In this document: positions 56,058-64,000 of the stretch, one piece after another
How positions within the stretch are numbered: position 1 is the stretch's first letter
Layout: the number at the start of each line of letters is the position of its first letter
Notes under the pieces: generated by a model
Databases searched by the model: none
Told to the model about the DNA's origin: nothing
Seen by the model: only the letters and a program-made list of their open reading frames with translations
From: Curvularia sp. ZM96
Taxonomy: Eukaryota > Ascomycota > Dothideomycetes > Pleosporales > Pleosporaceae
Assembly (NCBI GenBank): GCA_022457065.1
Contig: JAJGBQ010000002.1
Span: 2,542,001-2,606,000, forward strand
Length of the DNA: 64,000 nucleotides
Direction: 5' to 3'
Made by a program: the position numbers and the translations under genes

Positions 56058-58373
56058 TTACGAGGATGGTGTTGAGATGTCGGTCTGTGTCTCCTCGGCC
56101 TTCTCTTTGCCCTTTGAACTGCTACTTGAACTAGGTTCACCGTCTTCCCCAACTGTAGCATCAGTGCTCTTCTCGTTGTTTTGCTGTTGCTGTTGTGCCT
56201 CTCTCTGAGCCTCTTCTTCTTGCCTTTGTCTCTCTTCCTCCGCGGCGACCCTCTCCAGTCTCTCTCTTTCTTCCTGCGCGTGAACCATTCTCTCGCCTAC
56301 ACCAGGGAACAGGCTAGCAATGAAAAGCGTGAAAGCGCGTTCGACGCCACGGAGACTTTCTCGTATCCAACCAAATCTCTCGTCTTGTCTGCGCTGTAGT
56401 AACCGTCTTGCAGCTTCCTCTGGTGAGATATTACCTCGTTGGCGCTGATCGTTGGGCTGTGCAGCACGCTCGGCCATGGCTCCAACTGGAAGAAGGGCTT
56501 CGAAGTGGCGACGTACAAAGTTGAACTGATCCTCGAACATACCAATCTGTGCCAAATAGACGAAACCAGCAACAGCACCCAGCATAGCAGGTCTGTAGAA
56601 GCCACCGCTTCCGGCAAATACGTAGACGAAGATGGCCAACTTGAAAATCAACCACAAGTGTCCGGCGATATTGTTTATCCGATCGTTTTCTTCTGGTTGG
56701 GGCGCATTCTGATTCTCGTTCTGGTTCTGGTTCTGGTTCTGGTTCTGCGCTTGGTTTTGTGCTTGATTCTGATCTTGAGCTTGTCCACCAGCTACTGGCT
56801 GCCCTGTTGGTGTTGGTTGCATGTTGGCTAGCTGATTATGCAATTGGGTTGTCCCGTGCGTCAATCTTTGTCCAAGATCAGCAAGAAGCTGTCTGTTGTG
56901 TGCAAATTGACTTGAAAAGGTTTGGAATGGAAGGGTAGGCGCCATAGGGGCCGTAGTGTACGTGCCTTGCTGATCGAAGAGAACCCCAACTGGACCTTGG
57001 GGGCTTGACAAAAGGAACAGCTCCGCGGGCATGTCTGCTGGTATTGTTTGTGTGGCTTCTCTTGCTTGCGCATGAGATGTATTTGGTGCTGCGGAATCTA
57101 TGGTTGGTACCCCTGGTGCTGTTTCTGAGGTAGCATCAGGAGCGTCCCCTTGTTGGCGATCGAGCAGAATACTCAACTCGACTGCATCAACCCTAAGTTC
57201 GGTAGCTGATCGTCTGAGTGCCGTAACTTCAGGTTCTGTGGGAAGCAACGCCAGAGCCCGGTCAACAACGTTCAGATTTTGATTGACTGTATTCAAGTGC
57301 TGACGTAGGCGTTCAATACGCCATGCTGGGATACTCAGCGAGGAAGACAGATTTGACGTCAGCAGCCCCCCAGCTTGCAAGTCAGAGGCACCGAGTAATC
57401 GCAACAGCATCCGAATGTTCTCAATCTCTCGTTTTGTTTCCAAAAAGATCCTTTGAACCCGAGGCAACAACCGTTGGTCTTCGCTGGAAAGTGGTGGACG
57501 GCCAAATGCTAATGCATGTGGCACAGGGAATGCAACGACAGGCGGCGGAATCCGTGCAGGTATGTTTACCTGGTTGTATGTGGTGAAAGTCCACCGCGCC
57601 CCATTAGGTGTGACTCCTTCTCGCCGTATCGGCTGATCGCCATTTCCAGGGAGGTTCGGTAGCCCCATTGGCGGTAGAGGGGCAGTTTCTGGAGGAGGCG
57701 GGTGCGCACCGTCTCCAGCAGCTTGCGTGCCTTGACCCGAGTGTTCGTTGGTCCGATTTGAAGGTTGTTCATCACCCTGTTGTCCTTGGGCCATAGCTTG
57801 GGCGAATGGTCGGTGAAGCGGTATTGGCAGGGGTAGAGGAATAGGGTTCACTTGTTCCGGGAGACGATGAGGAGGCAGTTGCGGCTGGGCTATCTGTGGT
57901 TGTGAAGTTGGGCGAGTTTGTGGTAGAACCCGGAATGGATTCATTTGTAGAGAATTCGCGGTTGGAGCGTTCGGAGCTTCGGGGCGGAAGGGGTTTGGTG
58001 GGACAGTAGACGGCCGCGGTGCAGGTGAAGGCGCATTAGGAGGTAGCTCTCGTATGACCAGATGAAGGCTTTGATCTTTGCTCTCACGTATCTGCGCTTG
58101 TCATCAGCAAGACCTTGCTTGGCAGTAATAGCAACATACATTGTCGGCGCCGAACACAGTGCTTAGTGTATCGGCATCGTTAGCTACCACTCGTCCTCGG
58201 TATATGAGGCGCATACGCTCGGGAGCAGGTTTGGAGGGTACGGCATTCTGGATGCGACTCCGGAGTTCCTTGACCGTAGTGGATGCGGGGATGTCTGCGA
58301 GGGTTACGCCGCCCTCTAGTTCAGCTGAAGGCGAGAGGACCTTGAGGTTAATTGTCTGCTCTGCTTCGGCCAT
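56058..58373 (-). CDS. Herp/Usa1-like ubiquitin-like domain membrane protein (ERAD)
   Basis: Exons 58140-58373 and 56058-58091, giving 755 aa. The start is ATG 58373; the frame extends upstream only through non-ATG codons. A ubiquitin-like domain lies at about 8-95 (INLKVLSPSAELEGGV, RMRLIYRGRVV, SLHLVIRELP). A long Pro/Gln-rich linker contains an Asn-Gln tract (residues about 518-540). It is followed by a membrane hairpin (WLIFKLAIFVYVFAG at about 558-572 and MLGAVAGFVYLAQIG at about 581-595). A charged cytosolic tail with a Glu/Arg/Gln coiled coil ends in a Ser-rich part. UBL, linker and hydrophobic hairpin is the layout of Herp/Usa1, scaffold of the Hrd1 ubiquitin ligase in ER-associated degradation. 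The order is clear; the exact orthology is inferred. The intron (58092-58139) has 48 nt. Confidence 0.75.
56706..56774 (-). repeat. Asn-Gln coding repeat in the Herp-like gene
   Basis: On the plus strand the DNA shows repeated ggttct units; on the coding strand it gives alternating Asn and Gln over about 23 residues with a few Ala, Asp and Glu. It sits just before the membrane hairpin. Hexanucleotide slippage would change the length without a frameshift. Confidence 0.85.
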
Positions 58374-58823
58374 GCTGTCCACGGAAGGTAGCGATTATGG
58401 TGTGAGATAGAAGGTTCTCGGTCTGAAAGTGGGCGACGTGTTTGTATACGTTGCGCTTAAAACGCCGGATTCGCTGTCGTCACAACGGTGGCTGCCATGT
58501 ACAGTGAGGGCGCACTAGAATGCCCTGCTAGAGTCTCGGACAATAGTAGTCCAGATGTGCGCTGCCTGCTTCTCTAATGTTCGGAGCGTTTCTATCACTT
58601 GCGCACACGATGCGACTGTGAGGTTGGATGCTAGTAACACCTCCGAGCCCATGGCCGTAGCGCGCTAACTGTCCCCGGGTGGGTACGTCATTGGTTGACC
58701 GAGGATGTGGATTTTCCCACACCATGCGACGCCTTTGCCGTCATCTCTCCGCCTCGCCATTGCGAGTCTACCCCTCTTGAGATAATCGGGAAAATAAAAA
58801 GGGACATCGCCCATGCATACATC
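58374..58823. promoter_or_regulatory. Divergent promoter region of the Herp-like gene and PSD1
   Basis: 450 bp between the two starts. A four-codon upstream ORF (ATG 58813 to a stop at 58825-58827) overlaps the first ATG of PSD1. No other gene was seen. Confidence 0.45.
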
Positions 58824-60516
58824 ATGACCATGGCGTCCTCCTGCTCGCGCCAGCTCATGCGGGCTCCCCTCCGTCCACGATTTAATGCACCCGTACACCC
58901 ACATGCGCGCCTCTCCGCCCCATCTCGCACCTTCACTTCGACCCGAGCATCCTACAATGAGCAAAACTTCCACAGGAAAGAGTCCTTTAGGTCGCGGCTC
59001 AACTCTGCGCTGAAGAACACCAAAATCAAGTGGGAGCCAATCCCCATCGCCCTCGGTGTTGGCTTCCTGGGTGCATTCCAATTGTACCGCATACAGCGCC
59101 GAGAGAAGCACACAGAGGCTGAGGGAAGAAATGGAGACGATGTCGCAGTGGACCAGCAAGGTCGTCCGAAGAAACGTGAGAGAATAAGGCCGAGCGGGCC
59201 ATGGACTGTTCAGGTCATGTCTACTCTTCCTCTCAAGGCAGTTTCGCGCTTGTGGGGCCGCTTCAACGAGATTGATATCCCATACTACCTGCGCGTACCA
59301 GGTTTCAAGCTCTACTCGTGGATTTTTGGAGTCAAGTACGTCAGAACCAGAATCATTGCCAATACTCTATCTAACCACTTGCAGTCTCTCGGAAGTTTCG
59401 GAGCCAGATTTGCACGTGTATCCCAATCTTGCCGCCTTTTTCTACCGCACCCTCAAGCCCGGAGTTCGTCCTCTAGATCCCAACCCCAACGCAGTTCTCT
59501 CTCCCGCAGACGGCAAGATCATTCAGTTTGGTACTATTGAGCACGGAGAAGTCGAGCAAGTCAAGGGTGTAACATATAGTCTGGATGCTCTGCTAGGCTC
59601 CACCAGGCCCAGCACACCAGAACAAAATGTTGCCAACTCACAGGTTCGCGCAAGCGAGCACGAGAAGACACCAAAAGATGAAGAGGACACTGTGCGCGCC
59701 GACGAGGAATTCGCAAATGTGAACGGCATTTCGTATACTCTCCCAAATCTGTTCTCTGGCCCATGGCCAAAAGGCGGACAGCCTGCTGAAATGCCAACGG
59801 ATCAGTCAGTACCTTCGAAAGCCTCGTCTGAAGCCGAGGTGCGCGCCGACCTTGCTCTGAGTGAAGCAGAGCGCCCGTGGTGGGCACCCGCCTCGTTAAA
59901 GACACCTACCGCTCTCTACTACTGCGTCGTATATCTAGCGCCAGGCGACTACCACCGATTTCATTCCCCTGTCTCATGGGTAGTCGAGTCGCGTCGCCAC
60001 TTTGCTGGCGAGCTTTACAGTGTTTCTCCATATCTTCAACGCACCATGCCTGGCCTGTTTACCTTGAACGAACGCGTAGTGTTGCTCGGAAGATGGCGCT
60101 GGGGCTTCTTTTCATACACCCCAGTCGGCGCAACCAATGTTGGTTCCATCAAGATCAATTTTGACCGCGAACTCCGCACCAACAGTCTTACCACGGACAC
60201 TGCGGCAGACCGCGCTGCAGAAGAAGCCGCTGCCCGCGGTGAGCCATACTCTGGCTTTGCCGAAGCTTCTTATACAAGTGCAAGTCGTGTCCTGGGGGGC
60301 TACGCACTGAAGCGCGGCGAGGAAATGGGTGGTTTCCAGCTAGGAAGTACAATTGTCCTGGTCTTCGAAGCACCAAAGGGCATCCGACCCAGTCTGGACG
60401 AAGGTTTCAGCGGCACACGTGGCGAGAGGAAAGGTGGCTTCAAGTGGAATATTGAACAAGGCAAGAAAGTCAAGGTCGGTGAGGCATTGGGCTACGTGGA
60501 GGAAGTTCACCCGTAA
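58824..60516 (+). CDS. PSD1: Phosphatidylserine decarboxylase, mitochondrial (PSD1)
   Basis: Exons 58824-59335 and 59385-60516, giving 547 aa; starting at ATG 58830 (ACCATGG context) gives 545 aa. The N-terminus is an Arg-rich presequence (SSCSRQLMRAPLRPRF). A membrane helix lies at about 73-90 (IPIALGVGFLGAFQLYRI). The PSD domain has YLRVPGFKLYSWIFGV, NLAAFFYRTLKPGVRPLD, the LSPADGKI motif and GDYHRFHSP. The self-cleavage motif LGST lies at 490-493; Ser492 becomes the pyruvoyl group of the alpha chain. The enzyme makes phosphatidylethanolamine at the inner mitochondrial membrane. A charged insert (about 235-330) separates DALLG from YYCVVYLAPGDYH. The 49-nt intron is GT-AG. Confidence 0.95.
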
Positions 60517-62412
60517 GCCTTATGCAATCGCTTACGAAAAGCGTCTTTTTGGCAACACAAGAAATGATACCACATTCGGCACATGCTATTTCTTGTTGTA
60601 CTATGGATAGTATATTTGTTCTGTTTTTGTACCTACTAGAACTACTACTTTTGTGTAAGTGGAAATGTATGAGTCAATCAAGACTACTCTATTGGCTCTC
60701 CGATCCACTGGCTGCACAATGCACTGCTCGTGTTCGCACGTATGTTATCTAGGCCAAGAAGGTCGAACTTTCGGAGGAAACACCCTGATTTTGAAAGAGT
60801 TGATAAGGGGAAGTGCGCAACGATGCCTCCATTCTTGCAACGCCGCAATCGCGCATGTGTTGGGGGTCGGATATAGTAACATGAAGGATGATGTGCAGAT
60901 CTGGTCTAACCTCATGTGTTTTTTCTGGAAACTATTCGATGCCTTTTTCATCTTCAAAAACGAGATGAACGATTGCCGACAGTAAGCAAGCGATCTAGTC
61001 GAAGCCATACCCGCTTCCAGAATCTCGCAGCTTGATGATTCATGATATGGTGGACAAGGGCTTCAGGAAGGACCCATACAGGGGCAGCGGATATTAGACA
61101 GAAGTCAAAAAAAAGCGAAGCTAGTCCACATGTCAGAGGGGGCGCCGAAAATAGAGCTACCGAGGCCGCCTAATTGTGGAGCACAGGAAAAGAGCATGAG
61201 GCTAGACGGAATGATCTGTGATGGCACTACGGCAAGGCGTACGCAGTAGCGGTAGGTATCCGATTGGGGGCGGGAACCCTCGTTGTTTCGTTTGACTGTG
61301 GTTCTGCTCGTTGAGGGTTTGGCTACTGCGCGATGACAATAGGAGGGGATGGTGAGATTGCGAAGAAGTAGGATCAACAAAGCAAGCTGTCTGGACAAGC
61401 TCGCGATACTGGATTCTCAGGGTTCTTTTCCGCTTCAGGGTGAAGATGGCGTTCTTAGTTAGGGTTTGGCGGGCGGCCCGACCGTGGGTGCCTGTAAGTG
61501 CCGCTCTCTTTGTAAAGCTTGGTATGCGCTGAAATGTTCTCTGATTGCAGCCAAGCGTCTTGGTAGGTACTAATTTCACGAGTTTCGGCCGAAAGGCACA
61601 TGGGATAGTTTGTGTTGTGGACGTCGGTCGCTAGAACCGTATGTTACCTTTTTTGGAGGCTGGGCATGACGCCGAGTGTGATTGGTAGATATTATGGGGC
61701 GGATGTAGGCGGAGATGTGTAGAGCTGAAGCTGACCACGTTGTCGCAATGGCATGCCATGGAGAGAAAATGGGCCCGGACGTACTTGGCGCAACCAGAAG
61801 TCAAGAGGGCTGGTAAGAATTGCATGCTGGGCTGCTGGAAACGCAGTGAGAAGCTGATGGTGGTTTAGTCATGCTCCGACGGCATGACTTGCAATGGCCG
61901 CCTAGCTGTAGGTAAGTATGTACATCACACGTCGCTCTCCACTTGGCGTGTTCGTCGTGCGTTCCCTCCGCCGCGTGACAAATGAGAGCGGATTGCTTCT
62001 TTTAGTGCCGACTCGAGGAAACTAAAGAATATGGCACAGAAACATGCCTGTAGGTCGACCACTAATGCAGCATCGCGCGAAGTCAGCACTGCCACCGCCG
62101 CCATATCAGCAACTCCTTCTGGCCTGGCCTGCACCGGGACGGGACTCGCGCGCATCTGGTTTCATTTGCTTGTCAGCTCTGCACGTGCGGCAAGGCTGGG
62201 GCTGATGGCAGAAGACGCGCATCCAGGTAGCTCAACCCGTCCTTGTTCAAGACTGCTGTCCAACCGCGCACAATGCTGTCTTGATCGGGTGCAATCGTCG
62301 CCTAGGTTATTAGTCGTTGCTCAGTCTTGGTTTATTATTAGCTGGGCACATCATCTCCGCCCCCGCATCATCACCCTACTTCGCGGCGGAGCCTGAAGCT
62401 GCCATCATTGCG
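60517..62412. other. Spacer downstream of PSD1
   Basis: 1.9 kb with the 3' untranslated region of PSD1 and the promoter of the Gln-rich gene. ORFs such as the 125-codon one on the minus strand at 61202-61579 have no ATG start. No repeat or RNA gene was seen. Confidence 0.4.
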
Positions 62413-64000
62413 ATGCCTAACTTTCCATGGACAAAGTCGAATCGGTCTCACCAATCCGTCGACCATACCGCGACTGAACACTCCTCGCCCGTGCCATCGG
62501 CCAAGGACCTCAGCGAGCACGTCTCAGCACCGCGATACCAGCTTCCAGACGCCCACCACGAGTCTGTTCATATCCAGCAGCCCTCTGTGCGACAACAGAC
62601 TCCTCCCGGTCCCACACAGGGCCAATACAGCGATCAACCCTCTTTGCGAAATGCAAATCACAGGCTGAGCGCACATCTGTCCCCCGGCCAGTCAGCCCAA
62701 AACTACCAGCAACAGCCTGGCCCTTCACCCCACCCTCCAGCAGGCCACGAGCCGCCGAATCCTGTCTCCTACCAGCCCCAACACTCTCCTCCTGCATACA
62801 GCCCTGAAAACAAGAAGCAGTCGCTGCAGAGTCGCATCAAAGCCGCCGTGAGGGGGGGATACAAAGACGAAGAATCCAAGTCGCAGAAGAACGGCCTGAA
62901 CAGGCGACAGTCAGTACGAAAAAGCGACCCTCGGGCGCAAGAGTACCAGGTACAAGGGGACAATCGCCTGCAACATTGGCATCAACACCAGGGGTCCTCC
63001 TCCCACCTGCCTTCTTCCAGGGAACAAGACGAGGACAATCTTGATCCATATCTACAGCAGGAAAGCGACGAAATACCCCAAGTTCCGCCCAAAGATATCA
63101 AATATCAGCAAAACATACAGCCTACTCAACATTTTGCTGGGCAGCTGCACCAAGAACCCTACGTTCGGCCCCCACTTGGTCGAGTGAGCACGGAGGGCAG
63201 CTATTCGACCCAAGGCGGGGTAGATCAGTACAGCCCACAGCAACATCAAGCTGAAGGGCCACAACAACAACATCAACAGCAACCACAGTCACAACTACAC
63301 CAAATCCCCCGCAAACAGCAGCAATATTCTAGCTACCTGCCCACTACCCAAGCTCTGCAAGGATCAAGCAACCCTCAGACGTATATTCCGCAAAACGCGC
63401 CAAGCCCTTTGACCCAAAGCACTCAGCTGCACGGGCAGACCGCTCCGGTTCAAGACAGCCAGAAGAATTATTATCAGTACCAGCAGCAACAACAGCAGCA
63501 GCAGCAACAGCAGCAGCAGTCACCGATAACTCAAAGCCAACCATCGCTGGAAAACTCGCAGCAAGGTGTGCACCATCAGCAGCAGCAGCCTCACTTTGCA
63601 TCTCAGCCCCAGTCAGACCTGCGCCAAACTGAACAGCACCACCCACAAACGATCCGGCAGAATCCTCCTGCCTTACAGCAAACCACCGAGCAACAGCAGT
63701 CTCAACAACTCCGACCTCCTTCGTCGCACCAGCTTGCCCCACCGTCGCCCCTTCAACCCACACCCTACCAACACCACGAAACGCAGCAGGCGAAGCATCC
63801 CCAGTCTTCAGATCTGCATTCTCCGAATAATACATCGCATCAGCAAGGGCAGGAGGGCATGACGCCTAGTGGTCAGCAGAGCAGCGGCAGGAACACAGTG
63901 AGGAAGGTTAGCGAGGGGAATCAGCCACAGCCAGGGGCACCATCTCAGGAGTCATCTCAGCTCCAACCCCCTGCTGCTCAAAGTCAGACTCACGGCCAGC
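62413..64000 (+). CDS. Gln-rich protein of unknown function (N-terminal part, runs off the edge)
   Basis: The frame is open from ATG 62413 (MPNFPWTKSNRSHQ) through the window end, at least 529 codons without a stop. Composition is dominated by Gln, Pro, Ser and His. A basic segment around 134-170 (KKQSLQSRIKAAVRGGYKDE ... LNRRQSVRKSDP) may bind membranes or phosphorylated partners. RRQSVRKS is a plausible basophilic-kinase site. A pure poly-Gln run of 13 codons lies at 63481-63519. No folded domain starts before the edge, so the class remains unknown; such tails often precede RhoGAP, F-BAR or coiled-coil domains in fungi, which is speculation here. Confidence 0.8.
   Translation, partial: MPNFPWTKSNRSHQSVDHTATEHSSPVPSAKDLSEHVSAPRYQLPDAHHESVHIQQPSVRQQTPPGPTQGQYSDQPSLRNANHRLSAHLSPGQSAQNYQQQPGPSPHPPAGHEPPNPVSYQPQHSPPAYSPENKKQSLQSRIKAAVRGGYKDEESKSQKNGLNRRQSVRKSDPRAQEYQVQGDNRLQHWHQHQGSSSHLPSSREQDEDNLDPYLQQESDEIPQVPPKDIKYQQNIQPTQHFAGQLHQEPYVRPPLGRVSTEGSYSTQGGVDQYSPQQHQAEGPQQQHQQQPQSQLHQIPRKQQQYSSYLPTTQALQGSSNPQTYIPQNAPSPLTQSTQLHGQTAPVQDSQKNYYQYQQQQQQQQQQQQQSPITQSQPSLENSQQGVHHQQQQPHFASQPQSDLRQTEQHHPQTIRQNPPALQQTTEQQQSQQLRPPSSHQLAPPSPLQPTPYQHHETQQAKHPQSSDLHSPNNTSHQQGQEGMTPSGQQSSGRNTVRKVSEGNQPQPGAPSQESSQLQPPAAQSQTHGQ
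63481..63519 (+). repeat. Poly-glutamine tract (13 codons, mixed CAG/CAA)
   Basis: Thirteen consecutive Gln codons, ten CAG and three CAA, inside the Gln-rich ORF. Length variation between strains would be expected at such a tract. Confidence 0.9.

Noticed and set aside
58695..58823. N-terminal extension of PSD1
   Set aside because: The extension would start at TTG and lacks a presequence; ATG 58824 or 58830 is followed by a good mitochondrial signal.
61202..61579. 125-codon ORF on the minus strand after PSD1
   Set aside because: It begins with GTG; the nearest upstream ATG is in another frame and stops quickly.
1..64000. tRNA, rRNA, CRISPR or bacterial-type operators
   Set aside because: I looked for GTTCRA-type B boxes and other signals on both strands and found no convincing case; a eukaryotic nuclear locus would not have CRISPR.

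Overview
The window is nuclear DNA of a filamentous ascomycete. Genes carry short introns (mostly 45-60 nt, GT-AG, CTAAC-like branch points), the spacers are long, and the gene families include several typical of Pezizomycotina: CVNH-LysM, asco-laccase, Zn2Cys6 regulators and the Cps1/Mug62 double adenylation protein. The gene complement and Cps1 resemble Dothideomycetes, probably Pleosporales; that placement is inference. I rebuilt exon structures by reading splice sites and checking phase. 17 confident protein genes, including two cut by the window edges, and three weaker ones are listed. No tRNA, rRNA or CRISPR was recognised.

Left part (1-29.9 kb): 3' end of proteasome subunit RPN3 (+), an ankyrin protein like TORC2 subunit Avo2 (+), an uncharacterised fungal protein (-), a large LCAT-like alpha/beta hydrolase (+), then a 10.6 kb gene-poor block containing only one C2H2 zinc-finger factor (+). 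Next come SAP18 (-) and PRP18 (+), divergent from a 287 bp spacer, then DML1/misato (+), a transposon-like repeat patch, a small doubtful ORF (+), a cyanovirin-N/LysM lectin (-) and a ferric reductase (-).

Middle part (29.9-46.2 kb): a 3.6 kb spacer, then the five-exon Cps1/Mug62 gene (-). Divergent from it is a run of three + strand genes: a peroxisomal acyl-CoA thioesterase ending in SKL, a Zn2Cys6 regulator with a 24-nt exon, and mitochondrial succinyl-CoA:3-ketoacid CoA transferase. The two enzymes both handle acyl-CoA, so the regulator between them may be functionally linked (inference).

Right part (46.2-64 kb): an MFS permease of the allantoate/anion:cation type (+), a 3.8 kb spacer, a secreted ascomycete laccase (+), a Herp/Usa1-like ERAD protein (-), divergent mitochondrial phosphatidylserine decarboxylase PSD1 (+), and the start of a very Gln-rich protein (+) running off the edge.

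The most informative points are mechanistic. Two introns use AG|GCAAGT (GC-AG) donors. The Avo2-like start codon exists only after splicing. The peroxisomal signal of the thioesterase sits on a 13-codon last exon that intron retention would remove. The CVNH-LysM protein carries an extra glycine-zipper region. The adenylation domains of Cps1 have degenerate core motifs. I did not find a clearly new multi-gene system.
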